Assembly: GCA_025677815.1 (NCBI GenBank)
Contig: JAIXMP010000011.1
Span: forward strand, 806,001 to 870,000
Source of the DNA: Phascolomyces articulosus
Lineage: Eukaryota; Mucoromycota; Mucoromycetes; Mucorales; Lichtheimiaceae
DNA: 64,000 bases
Direction of reading: 5' to 3'
Position 1 is the first letter of the stretch, and each line of letters opens with the position of its first letter. Below are positions 1-10,487 of the stretch, one piece after another. Made by a program: the position numbers and the translations under genes. Under the pieces are notes generated by a model. The model saw only the letters and a list, made by a program, of their open reading frames with translations. It was not told where the DNA came from and searched no databases.

Positions 1-1469
1 TCTTGAAGAAACTTTTTCCTCCCATGGTCAGTGGCACCACCATCTTTTTAATTGGTTGTTCCGTCATCAGCACAGCTCTCAAGGATTGGGCAGGTGGATC
101 TGGTGCTTGTTCTAGTATGCCTGAATCTGGTCTTTATTCCATGTGTCCCGACACCAATGCTCCTCATCCATTACCTTGGGGTAGTGCTGAATTTATTGGT
201 TTGGGATTCTCTGTCTTTGCTACAATTGTTTTGGTTGAAAACTTTGGATCACCCTTTATGAAGAGTGCACAAATCGTTATTGGTCTTATTGTAGGTATGA
301 TTATTGCCGGTGCGTGTGGTTATGTGGATGGATCGGCTATTTCAAGTGCTCCTGCTGGTACGTTTACCTGGACAACCACATTCCCTATCAGTGTGTATGG
401 TCCTGCAGTCATTCCATTCCTGATTGTGTATTTGGATAATATTCTCGAATCCATTGGTGATATCACGGCTAGTTCTGATGTGAGTGGTGTGGAAGTCGAT
501 GGTCCCATGTTTTCGAGTCGTATTCAAGGTGGCTTGCTTGCTGATGGTGTCAACTCATTGATTGCCGCTTGTATGACAATTAGTCCTATGGTAAAGTAGC
601 GAACAAAAAATTCAATTTTATAAAATTTGTTGTCAATGCGAATGGATTAGTCAATATATCTAACATGAGCCTATCTGTAACTTTTTTCCTTCTTCCGTTC
701 ATTAGGTTACATTTGCTCAAAATAATGGTATTATTGCATTGGTAAGTTTTAATGACTTAGTAATATGAACAGTTTTCTATTCTATTTTTGATCCAGGTGA
801 TACTTATATTCAAATTTCGCTGGTTATTTTTCTTCTAGACTCGATGTGCTAACCGTATTGCTGGTTATTTTTGCTGTTTCTACATTGTCTTATTTGGTAT
901 ATTGGGCAAGGTTTCAGCCGTATTTTTGACAATTCCTAAAACGGTAAGAAAATTGATGAGGAAGGGTAGCATGGGTAGGGAAAATGAAAAAGAGTAATCA
1001 TTAGAAATGGAATGTAATGGTAATAATACTCATATACATTTTATAAACGTAGGTTTTGGGAGGTCTGAACGCCTACTTGTTTGCTTCAGTCACTGTCTCT
1101 GGTATTCGTATCTTAGCCTATTTACCATGGACACGTCGTGATCGATTTATTGCCACCACTTCTTTAGCATTAGGTCTTGGTGTCACCTTATGTCCCGGTT
1201 GGTTCTCTCATGTATTCACTTATAGTGGCGACAATGAAAACTTACTTGGATTCTTAAGTGCTGTTGAAACTGTGGTGGATACTGGTTATTGTATTGGTTC
1301 CTTGATGGCCATCTTTTTGAATTTGGTAGTACCTCAAGAATGGGGACCTGAGACCATGCAAGAAACGGAAGAAAAGCGAAAGAAAGAGTTGGAAGAAATC
1401 CGTGAAGGTTTTGTCCAAACCAATACAAAGGATGAACAAGAAATCAAATCAGAAACCACTCTTCCTTAG
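1..1469 (+). CDS. NCS2 purine (xanthine/uric acid-type) permease, 5'-truncated
   Basis: C-terminal ~380 residues of a nucleobase-ascorbate transporter (NCS2, UapA/UapC-like), a plasma-membrane H+ symporter importing purines. Four exons join in frame: 1-590, 706-741, 839-943 and 1053-1469 (stop TAG 1467-1469), with donors GTAAAG, GTAAGT, GTAAGA and acceptors ATTAG, TCTAG, GTAG. The family signature is visible: ESIGDITASSDVSG followed by GGLLADGVNSLIAA, then across the first splice TFAQNNGIIALTRCANR, which is the Q-N-x-G-x-x-x-x-T-R motif lining the purine site in UapA. Several hydrophobic segments flank it and the tail is charged (EETEEKRKKELEEIREG type). The first in-window codon (TTG, position 3) is internal; the true start lies upstream. 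Seen: motifs and splice phases. Inferred: substrate class; xanthine/urate versus other purines cannot be settled from sequence alone. Confidence 0.93.
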
Positions 1470-1761
1470 ATTTACAAAAGAAAGACAATCCAATCCTCCA
1501 TTTCCAATTTATTTTTCCCCTTCCTCTCCTTCCACCACTCCATTATTAGTGTTCAATTATTTTTAGTATTAATTTTCTTATCAAATGTATATAGTAGAAA
1601 GAAGTAGTAGTAGCATCATTAGGGCATCAAATTCATTTAATTTATTAAAGGCATATTTTTAGTAGCATAATAATTATGGATCCTTCTTCGCGATAACAGC
1701 GTCATGCACGGTTTTCTTTCTCCTTTCTCATATCACGGATCATGTGATGCTCACCCTTTGT
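1470..1761. other. 3' flank of the permease gene, no gene seen
   Basis: AT-rich, pyrimidine-rich 3' flank. No open frame with coding character and no RNA gene recognised. Confidence 0.6.
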
Positions 1762-2030
1762 TTATAATATACGTTGAAATTATAAATTTTATTAAAAACG
1801 AAATTAATTGAACACACGGTGATTGGAGTTTCTTGCTCTCGTCAGTTCACAAGACTGGCTCAATTCTGAAAAACCTGCAGGGCAGCAGGGAAAAGGTGTG
1901 GGTATATCGACCGAAAAAAAGGGGATTACAAATCAAGAAAACAGATATAGGAAGGGGAATTACTGAATTATAGAAAAAGAGCTGAGAGAACAGAGGGTAA
2001 CTATCCTATGGGTGGTGAGGAACATTACCT
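1762..2030 (-). repeat. Dispersed repeat copy A (about 265 bp)
   Basis: Begins TTTATAATATACGTTGAAAT and ends in GGGTGGTGAGGAACATTAC. It shares almost its whole length with the copy at 10013-10271 and its first ~160 bp with the adjacent copy at 2031-2210, with scattered substitutions. Shared landmarks are TTCTTGCTCTCGTCAG, CTGAAAAACCTGC and GGTGTGGGTATATCGACCG. I orient it as minus because copy B lies directly 3' of a minus-strand retroelement-like ORF. No inverted termini seen. Confidence 0.75.
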
Positions 2031-2210
2031 TTATAATATACGTTGAAATTATAAATTTTTATTAAGGACGAAATTAAATGAGCACACGCTGATTTCAGCT
2101 TCTTGCTCTCGTCAGCTCACAAAGTTTGGTACTGAAAAACCTGCGGGGCGGCAGGAAAAAGGTGTGGGTAACTCCACAGAAAAAGGGTAATATAAATATG
2201 GGGATTTGTA
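2031..2210 (-). repeat. Dispersed repeat copy B, fused to the 3' end of a retroelement-like ORF
   Basis: Starts with the same TTTATAATATACGTTG as copy A, immediately after it, and follows copies A and C for about 160 bp. Beyond GGTGTGGGTAACTC it diverges into sequence that runs to the stop codon of the minus-strand ORF at 2228. Read on the minus strand, this is a 3' untranslated tail shared by otherwise different copies, as in non-LTR retroelement families. Confidence 0.65.
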
Positions 2211-2227
2211 TAGCTATTCTGTTTGTA

Positions 2228-3238
2228 TTAATCATAATCAAATGAGTCATAATCATTCTTGGTAATCCAATTTTTTGATAGGAAGGTTCCAGCTATCTGG
2301 CCAAGATATTTATGATCGCAGTGCTGCATTGCTTGTATGCACCGGTTTTGGTGAAGTTCATAAGACATTTTTGTTTTTTCAGGGAGTGATAGTGTTGAGT
2401 ATCGTGTATCATTTACATTATTTGGATTAAGTGGATCGAAGGTTGTTAATATATTGACACCAGCTTTTCTGAAGCATTGGCTGGCTTCCGGTATGTAGTG
2501 AGAGTGTAATAAGATGCCTAAAACTTTCTTTGTCGGAAACGTGATGTCTAGAACTCGGGATGTATTTATGCTACATGACTTGAGGAGCTTGCGGATTTCT
2601 TTTCGAGGTCGGCGTTGTTTACATGGCAAGTAGATATAATTAAATCTGTCGTGTAACGGAACAGGCTCCGTGAAGAACTGTGTTGCTGATGATATTGTTG
2701 GATGTTGATCATGAGTTTGGTCGTCCATTTCATTTATGCCTTCGTCAGTGGGAGGGTGGATTTCAGAATTTATAGATGTTGCGGATGACAATGCCGGTGT
2801 TGATTTCGATACGGGGCTAGTAATGGATTCTGAATGTTTTGGATGACGATATTGGTTGTAAGTATTACTAATTTGGGGAGATGATTCCAGTGGGGGTGGG
2901 AAGGTGCCTGGCGGAATTAAGTCTTTTGTTATCTGCTCTGTTGTATGAGTAGAAGTCTTTGATCCATGGTTGATAGTAGATTGTTGATATACATGCTGTT
3001 CAAGGATAGCAATACGTTCTCGTAATTGTTCTAGTTCTTTGGAGCACTAGATGTATGCCTGACGGTAGAGTTGGCAGTGAGATTCAGAGTTCTGAAGTTT
3101 GGTGTATAACAAAGTGTGGTGGTCCCTGTTGAAGGCACATGAACAGTAGCAAGATGATACAAGTGGTGAGGGTGTCGCCATAGTTTCTGAGTGATATAAT
3201 GGCTTGTTATTAGGAAGATCCATGAGTTGTTGGTCCAT
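2228..3238 (-). pseudogene. Retroelement ORF1-like protein, interrupted by one in-frame TAG
   Basis: One reading frame of 336 codons runs from ATG at 3238 to TAA at 2228 and is broken only by TAG at 3047-3049. Order of features: a short N-terminal part, a coiled-coil segment around the break (YRQAYI, stop, CSKELEQLRERIAILEQHV), a Ser/Thr/Pro-rich linker, then a basic-to-globular block with LPCKQRRPRKEIRKLLKSC and KVLGILLHSHYIPEAS. This layout, together with the repeat-family 3' tail downstream, resembles ORF1 of LINE-type elements, but I do not recognise a named domain, so the element class is an inference. No reverse transcriptase lies within the window next to it. The single stop could be a mutation, or less likely an editing or suppression site. 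Confidence 0.5.
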
Positions 3239-3637
3239 AGAAGGTAGAAAGTACCTATTGCGTGGCTGGAAACGCTACTGCTTATGGTAATTTTTCAGAA
3301 AAAGTGTTGAAAAACGGAAAGAGCCCCTCCCTTTATAATATACAGTCAACCCCCGCTTTCGCAAAAGTGACACTTTCCTAGTTTTTGTTGCATAAAGTCG
3401 AATTTCGCAAAAAGCAGGGATTGTATCATAATAAAGTTAATATATATTATTATTGATTTATTATTAAAAATATAATTTTTTAAACGGTTCAATATATATG
3501 ATAATTTTCTGCTATATTTTGGTTTATTTATGAAAGCAACTACATGTATCAAAGAGTATACGATGAAACTGTTTCTCGCGGTAATCGAGACTTAATTACC
3601 AACGGAGGGCAGATGTTCAAAATACTAGTCCTAACAA

Positions 3638-4040
3638 CCATGAAGTGAGTACGCCTTGTTTAGGATAAACACGTCAGTGCTGAAACAGTCCAGCACTGTT
3701 TCGATAAGGATTTTCTCAGTAAATTATGGTTTGGCACCGAGTATGGTGATGCTGAAGAAGCTGAATTCGAACGCCAGGATGCAGTTGAAGACGGAATCCT
3801 ATTTGGTCTTAATTTTAGTGAAACGGAATACGAACCTTTCATTGATCCAGAGTTTGAGAGGAATCCTACTGAACGATGATGCTACTATTGCCCTTGTGCG
3901 AAGAACAGAAGATGAAACACAAGACAATGAAGAATTCCAAAACAATATCCAAGAACTTTCTTTCCAACAAAAGATCGAAGCAGTAAATGTGGTATTAACA
4001 CATCTGGAAGATGGGGAGGACTACCAGGCAAAAAAAAAAA
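3638..4040 (+). pseudogene. Decayed DDE (pogo-like) transposase, C-terminal part
   Basis: Read in one frame from about 3638, the peptide contains VSAETVQHCFDKDF, the pattern that closes the catalytic domain in pogo/Tigger transposases (W-x-x-V-S/T-x-x-T-I-x-N-C-F). It continues as an acidic stretch to a stop near 3879. A second frame then resumes with TQDNEEFQNN and IEAVNVVLTHLEDGEDY. Two stops just upstream (MK-stop-VRLV-stop-DKHV) fall where this family has Trp, consistent with TGG to TGA and TGG to TAG changes. There are therefore at least two nonsense changes and one frameshift. The assignment rests on pattern memory of the family, without an alignment. Confidence 0.55.
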
Positions 4041-4471
4041 ATCGTTACGTGGAATTCACGATAGTTTTACACGGAGATCGTATTCAAGACCATCTTCACT
4101 TGAAAATTTCTTTATTTAAAACAATATGGATTATATACATTTGCATCTTGTTTTTTTTTCAAGCCAACAATTCCTTCTTATTTTTTATTTTAAGTAGTAT
4201 CTCCACCTCATCTCTACTTCTATTTTCTTTTATTTATATTTGAAGTTCCTCTTGTTATTAATAAATAACTAGTATCTATAGATATCAGGCTATTCATAAC
4301 AAAACTAAGCCTGATCTGTTTATAACTCCTTAAGAATCCATATTGGAAACTCGAAAACCAATAAAAAACATAAAAATTTACATCTACGTTAAAACCTTTA
4401 TATACTGCCTGTCAAGGTGCTGGAGAAATATAACAATATAGAACGCATATTTGTTGTTCATCGTTTAGGAA

Positions 4472-5154
4472 CAAAATTACTACGGACGCAGCAAGATTCA
4501 CACTAGGAGCACAGCAGACCAGTGGTCATTTTAGTATCACGCTGCGTCCTTGGTCTTCTACTAGTGTTATGCTGCGCCCTTGATCAACACGATGGCAATA
4601 ATGAGAAGATAAGCCATCATCAGTTAATACCTAAAGATTTGCAGTTATTATCATAATGCTATTATATCTCATTTTCTATTCAGCAGTATTACTAAAACAC
4701 ATGAAGAGTATATCTATATAGTATTGTATAAGTATGTATAATAATTTAAAATGAAAAACAATAATACACTTATTCTTTATATAAATTATTGTTTTTTAAT
4801 GTTCGAAGTAACTGTAGTATGTCAGGATGGTTTTTTACTTACAGTAGTAATGATCATCAAAATAAAGGAGGATTATGTATTAAAGGGCATCTAACTTGCG
4901 AAAAGAAATTTGATAACGGCATGCGTCGTTGTTTCCGATAGCAATATCAATTGGTATTGTGGTATAGAATTAACTAAAAATCAAAAACCCTATATGATTG
5001 ATTGGTTAAAAGGTTTGATTGTCGCATCTCCTCGATAGTTGTACCATTCATATAAGCAAAACATAATTCCACCAAGAGCGCAGCGTGATACTAAAAATGA
5101 CCACTGGTCTGCTGTCCTCCTAGTGTGAATCTTGCTGCGTCCGTAGTAATTTTG
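4472..5154. mobile_element. 683-bp hAT-like non-autonomous element (MITE) with 8-bp target duplication
   Basis: Both ends carry the same ~80-bp inverted repeat: left CAAAATTACTACGGACGCAG, right complement identical over this stretch and then nearly identical through CAGCAGACCAGTGGTCATTT and the GTATCACGCTGCG block. The 8-bp sequence TTTAGGAA occurs at 4464-4471 and 5155-5162, a perfect target duplication; 8 bp is typical of hAT elements. Subterminal GCTGCG-CCTTG motifs repeat near the left end. The interior has no coding frame, so it must have been mobilised in trans. It lies inside the older transposon at 3343-5375 and gives the order of insertion. Confidence 0.8.
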
Positions 5155-5375
5155 TTTAGGAAACGTATACAGAGGGGCTGCTTCTGTATAGTTATTACCA
5201 TTTAAGAATATTTGTTTATTTTCGATAAGGTGCAATGCCTAAAAACTCGCTGTACGTTGCATATTGCGTTCTCATTAAGTTTTTTTTTTTTTTTTTTTTT
5301 TTTACTTTTCCAAAAATTTTATTGCGTAAAACGAGATTTCGCAAAAAGTAGGGTTTGCAAAAGCGGGACTGATTG

Positions 5376-5631
5376 TAACATTAAATGGAGATCCACTTCA
5401 TATGTGCATTATAAAAAATCAAACATTTTTGATGTAGCACTAAGTGGCCTGAATCCTATAGGCAAAGTGGTCAGCTACTTGAGGTACTTAGATTTATGAC
5501 AGTACAGGAGAAAGCATGCTGTACAAGATGGATGAGCTAATGAATAATACTAAGTTAGATATTTGCTGCTATGATTTTATTTTTCGAATTAATGCCCTTG
5601 TGACATTCATAGGAGTAGTAACGGAGAGAAA
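5376..5631. other. Spacer between transposon cluster and tRNA-like repeat
   Basis: AT-rich, no supported gene. Small open frames here lack start context and coding character. Confidence 0.5.
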
Positions 5632-5640
5632 CTTGATAGG

Positions 5641-5719
5641 GGATCAAGTGGAAGTCGAACCTCCAAACATTGCGGTGGGAAGGTGGCGCGAACACCGTTA
5701 CGCCATGGGTCGAAGCCCC
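5641..5719 (-). repeat. tRNA-like (SINE-like) insert flanked by 9-bp direct repeats
   Basis: On the minus strand it contains TGGCGTAACGG, a good match to the Pol III A box, and about 40 nt later GGTTCGACTT, close to the B box. It is GC-rich in AT-rich surroundings and is bounded by CTTGATAGG at 5632-5640 and again at 5720-5728, which looks like a target-site duplication. It does not fold into a normal cloverleaf (acceptor and T stems do not pair properly), so it is not called a tRNA gene. No poly(A) tail is seen. Confidence 0.5.
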
Positions 5720-6383
5720 CTTGATAGGTGCATACAAGCATGGAAATTTACTAGCAATATATGGATATTTCTGCATGAATTGCATTGGATGGGATCTCTC
5801 TGCTAAAATCCTTTTTTAAAAAAATCTCTTCTTTGTTATCCTTATCTAAACTATCAAATTATAAAATCCTGAACACCTTAGAAATCCAAATAGTAGTTCA
5901 ATTTTGGAAAAGAGAAAGAAAAATATCTATTTAAAATGATTTGCACAATATATAAAATGGATGTTTTATGATATAAACTGTGATCTGCATAAGTTGGTTA
6001 TTCATGCATTACGTATTACTATTTCGTGATATTCTTCATCTTATGTATAGTCGCTTCATACACTAAATAACAGACATTTATTTCTTTAAAAACCATTTAT
6101 GCAAATGCCTGTTTTCTTTTTCTTTCTTTCTTTCTTTCTTTTTTTTTTTTTTTTTTTTTAGCTTGGTCCATATCGCGTAATCAATAATATGCGACAATGA
6201 ATGATCTGAATTTATCACAAACAGGAAATGATAAGGAAAAGGTATATTTGCAGTAAAATAATTTGCTTGCAATTTATAGTAATTTTTTTATATACGATAA
6301 ATTGTTCTAGCTTAATATACCAAAGAAAAAAAGAACCCGTATGCATATACAGGGAAATAGCATAAACGTGAAATAACGACCAT

Positions 6384-8802
6384 TTGAAGTATAGAAAGCA
6401 TCTTACATACAACAATCATAGTAATAGTAACAAACTACCAGCATCAAATCTTATCATTGAAGCGGAACAGCAACAAAACGTAATCGAGAATCAGATTTAT
6501 GATAATGGAAGTGATCCCCCAGTGAATGGCAGTTGTGATGCATGGAGAGTTGTTTCGGGGGCGTTTTTTATACCTTTCATCGTTTTTGGAGCTATTAATT
6601 CATGGTAAGCTTAATCACACTATACCACTATAATACATGTACATTTTTCTGTGCGTATTTGTCATAAAACATATTAACAGGATAAATAAATTATACGTAG
6701 GGGTAATTGATAATAATAAAAATATAGTCAATTGGGGAAACGTATATAATCACAGTATGTAACACTTTTAATGAAAATAAATCTTTATGAAATGGCCAGG
6801 TATTATACAAGATTATTACCAGCAAAATAATGAATTTGGCAACAATTCAACACAAGGCAGCATTCCATTACAATTGAGTTTTGTTGGCACCCTCTTCATG
6901 TTTTTTGAACATTTTATGGCTCCATTCAGTCAAATCCTACGTTCAATATGGGGTACCAAAATTGTCTTGGTTATTGGAACATTTTTAATGGTTATTGGGT
7001 TTATTATAGCCTCATTTGCGTCGCAGGTTAGTTGGCTTCTATTATATTTCATAAGCACTGTATGCAGAGGATCAGTTACAATAAATAATGAAACTAAGCG
7101 GAAAACATTACGACGTGCGTTTATTTATAGATATGGCATTTGTATTTGGCATTTTCCGTTCTTGCAGGCACTGGTGGTGCATTTTTATTTGCTGTAAGCT
7201 ATTAGAAATAACTATATACCTACAATACCCTTTGTTAAAACAGCTCATCAATACGAGTTGATGGTAGTAAGGAAACGTACGACATTAGAACTAAAAAAGA
7301 CAAATAAAAATACTATATGTCGTATATACAATGTATAGATGACGCAAACAGTTGTTCCGGAACACTTCGGTCAAAAACGTGGTGGTCTTGCTTTGGGTTG
7401 TATATCCAGTGGTGGATCTATTGGTTCACTTGTTTTTCCATTTATAGTTACACCTCTTAACGATCAACTGGGAGTTCATTGGTAATTGTATAAACACTTA
7501 GAATGATAGTCTACATTCTATAATGTAAATTTATACTACTCATTTTAATTGCTATGGCTTTTGCTAATGCTGAGAACTATATAAAAAAAAAATAGGACTT
7601 TTCGTATTTCAGGCGCTATATGCCTGACTCTCGGCCTTGTGGCGTGTATTTTAATGAAAGACTGTGTTCAACATGTTACAATTTCTCCAGTCCGTAATAG
7701 ACTACGTGAAATGATTAAATTCAATGTTTTTCAGAACAGTAATTTTATTATATGGTGCCTTGGAGCTGTAATGCAATGCTCTTCAGCTTTTACTCCCATG
7801 CTTTTTATTCCATGTAAGCATTTATTAGATAATTTTAAATCTGTTTTATTTACTGTTAATTAATTGTTGTTATGATATCGCTATTTACTCTGTCTTTAAC
7901 AAATGTCATATATTTTATCTATGCAACGTATTGGATTTTTTTTTAGCTTATGCAACGTACATTGGTCTATCGGATTTCCAAGGCTCATCACTAGTATCAA
8001 TCGGCAGTGGTACAGCAGTCTTTGGACGTATATTCTCTGGGTATCTATCAATATGAATTTTATTCATTGTAAAACAATCCAATAGTATTAGATTAACATC
8101 AAAATAATTATTGATTGTTTACGATAAGATAATTGATTTTAATTGTTTTATCCTCATATTCTACGATTACAACACATTATAATTTAAATAGGTATCTTGC
8201 TGATCGCATTGGAGCTATCAATACCAATATTATATATTTATGCATTGGTGCAATAAGCAATTTGTTGATCTGGACATTCGCATATTCATATGGTGTACTA
8301 GCAGCTTTTATGGCTATCTATGGGTTTATCTATGGGTCTTATTATGCATTAGGTAACTATAGTTATAATCAAGATATACAATAATAGGACGGCAGATCCT
8401 TGCTTTGCGAAAATGGTGAATTCCAGTCTTTGTGGTTGAAAAATTCAACAGCTGAGAGATTCCACTCACCAAGAGTTTACAAAGCATGGGTCAAATTACG
8501 TTGCCAGTGACTATTTGACATTGATTATATATCCATTTATATTTCATTTGAAAGGGTCCCCCATTACAGCATCTATTCTGAACAAGGAACAAGTTTCATC
8601 AGGTGTTGTCATTGTTTTACTTTTTAATGGCATTGCAGTGCTGGGCCCAAGCGTAGCAAGTGCTGTTGAAAGTACAGGAGTTGCTTCCAAACCTTTTTTC
8701 ACATATAAAATGTTTACTGGCATTACTTATCTTGTTGCTACATTAATCATGATTTTGTTGAAACTTAGACTGAGTAATAATAAGTTGTTTGCAAAAATGT
8801 AA
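6384..8802 (+). CDS. Monocarboxylate-type MFS transporter, eight exons, first junction faulty
   Basis: Membrane transporter of the MCT-like major facilitator group. Exons 2-8 (6800-7026, 7131-7193, 7339-7481, 7596-7813, 7947-8040, 8192-8352, 8555-8802) join in phase and give the expected order: QILRSIWGTKIVLVIGTFLM, IWHLYLAFSVLAGTGG, MTQTVVPEHFGQKRGGLALG, SYATYIGLSDFQGSSL, YLADRIGAINTN and SPITASILNKEQVSSG. The last block is the conserved start of a late helix. Exon 1 (to 6604) encodes DAWRVVSGAFFIPFIVFGAI, the first helix. Two oddities: no ATG precedes exon 1 in frame (a stop is at 6369-6371), and splicing 6604 to 6800 loses the frame, with two bases missing relative to the expected W-G-(I/V) join. 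Either an upstream exon plus an assembly error, or a recent pseudogene. Substrate unknown. Confidence 0.72.
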
Positions 8803-10012
8803 AATGATGAGAATACATTAATAAACAATGTTTTTCGTCGGGTATTCAGTGCAACTGGGAATTATTAAGGAAGTATGTAGTAAGAAATATATGTTAAAGA
8901 TATAGTGTGTTGTTCATGGTATTTGGGTTTTCACATCTATAAATAATACATAGAAGCCTATTTTACATCAGCTCAGATAGTGATATATCCCTCTAATAAA
9001 TCTTGTAAAATAAAATTGAAATCAGTTGAATCATCCATCTTGGGGATTTAGTCATCGTTTCAAGAAAAACCAGATCATCTGTCTTGTGAAAAATATAAAA
9101 GATATTAAAGAATATAAAAATAAAGACGATATAAAAATACGTTGAGACTGTTAGAAGATTTATTTCAATAAAAAAAAATGATAATCAAACTATCTAATGA
9201 AATTGAGGTTCTTTTATACTTTTCGATGAAGTGTTTATTTCTAATTATTTATTTATTGTCGGGTACGTGTTTATATGAGTCCATAGAGATGAGGATTGAT
9301 ATTTATTATTGTTAATTTACGCCTTCTGCTAGGGGGGCGTTTATTCATTTCTTATTTTCTTATTGTTGAACATTATACCTTATTTGGTATATCGTTCTGA
9401 TTCACCCCATTCCATAACAATGGCGTTATTCTATTTTATTTATTATTTATTCTTTTCTTCCTCATTTAAATTTAGATACACCTATTTGGCGTACTCTTTT
9501 CCTACGGACACGACATGTCTGCCTTGAGAATGTTATAAAATAATAGTTTTATTGAACTAAAAGGAACTGGTATCTTTATTTTGTTGGTTTATAACTTTGG
9601 TGGTTAATTGACATCTCGTTTCCTTTTTCTTCGCGTGCTTGTGAGAAAAATAAACAAGGAGAGAAAGACTGACGCCACAAACGCCACACACAATGCAAAT
9701 GTGAAACACTGTGTAGCCAAATTGAAAAACTACATCCACGAATTTATGGAAATAGTTGTTACAAAACAAAATACTGTATAATTACTATAGAAAAGTGAGC
9801 TTACAATCATATACATTATTTTTATAGCATACATAATGTGCTGGGAGGAGGGAAGTATACTAAAAAAGTTTTCAGTTGTCTAGGAAGTAAATTAAATCGC
9901 GAGACGCCAGTTATTTTTTTATTTATTTCGTAAGTTATAACGCTAGATTACAGAATTGAAACATGTGTTTCTTTTGCAATATTAAATTGTTCTTTCTGTC
10001 ATCTGGGTAAGA
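8803..10012. other. Intergenic, no supported gene
   Basis: AT-rich. A hydrophobic open frame on the minus strand at 9557-9769 has no ATG and no matching upstream exon that I could find, so it is not called. Confidence 0.5.
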
Positions 10013-10271
10013 AGTACGTTGAAATTATAAATTTATATTAAGGACGAAATTAATTGAGCACACGTTGATTTCAGCTTCTTGCTCTCGTCAGTTCACAAGG
10101 CTCAGTTCTGAAAAACATGCAGGGCAGTAGGAAAAAGGTGTGGGTATATCGACCGAAAAAAGGGGCTACAAATCAAAAAGATAGATATAGGAAGGGAATT
10201 ACTAAGTTATATATAAAGATTTGGGAGAAAAACAGAGGTTAACTATCCTATGGGTGGTGGGAAACATTATG
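10013..10271 (-). repeat. Dispersed repeat copy C
   Basis: From ACGTTGAAATTATAAATTTA to GGGTGGTGGGAAACATTA. It matches copy A over its full length with scattered substitutions, 8 kb away. Unlike A and B it is not preceded by TTTATAATAT, so the shared unit proper begins at ACGTTG. Confidence 0.75.
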
Positions 10272-10298
10272 GAGCTAAAGAAAAATGTATCATGAAGT

Positions 10299-10321
10299 TA
10301 TATATATATATATATATATAA
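10299..10321. repeat. (TA)n microsatellite
   Basis: About eleven uninterrupted TA units just downstream of repeat copy C. Confidence 0.9.
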
Positions 10322-10339
10322 TTAAAAGAAAAATATTAT

Positions 10340-10420
10340 ATAGATGCTGGTAATGTGGAATGCATCGCAGGCGGTTCGATCCACTTGAGGAGTGCTCTTC
10401 CAAATTGGTCTACTGGTGGC
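10340..10420 (+). repeat. Possible tRNA-derived fragment with a B-box
   Basis: GCGGTTCGATCCACTTGAGG contains a near-perfect Pol III B box and resembles the minus-strand repeat at 5641-5719 around GGTTCGA-TCCACTTGA. Upstream TGGTAATGTGG is a weak A box, but the spacing (~14 nt) is too short for a tRNA. Probably a truncated tRNA-derived repeat. Confidence 0.3.
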
Positions 10421-10487
10421 AGTAGGGTGAGGTATTGCTCTGCTCGGTATGTACGGTGGATTTGTGATAATATATATGGGTAAAAAG

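Larger units (their letters stand above)
3343..5375 (+). mobile_element. Decayed pogo/Tc1-mariner-type DNA transposon flanked by TA
   Basis: Left end CAGTCAACCCCCGCTTTCGC and right end (complement) CAATCAGTCCCGCTTTTGC are related inverted termini, each flanked by TA (3341-3342 and 5376-5377), the target duplication of the Tc1/mariner/pogo superfamily. Each end is complex: behind the outer terminus is a partial second palindrome (TTTCGCAAAAAGCAGGG left, TTTCGCAAAAAGTAGGG right). The interior carries C-terminal transposase remnants (3638-4040) and a later insertion (4472-5154). Length without the nested insertion is ~1.3 kb, shorter than a full pogo element, so the N-terminal transposase region is missing. 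Confidence 0.65.

Noticed and set aside
9557..9769. Minus-strand 70-codon frame with a membrane segment, reminiscent of small COX-assembly proteins
   Set aside because: No ATG in the frame, and none of the upstream donor/acceptor pairs I tried gives a compatible phase.
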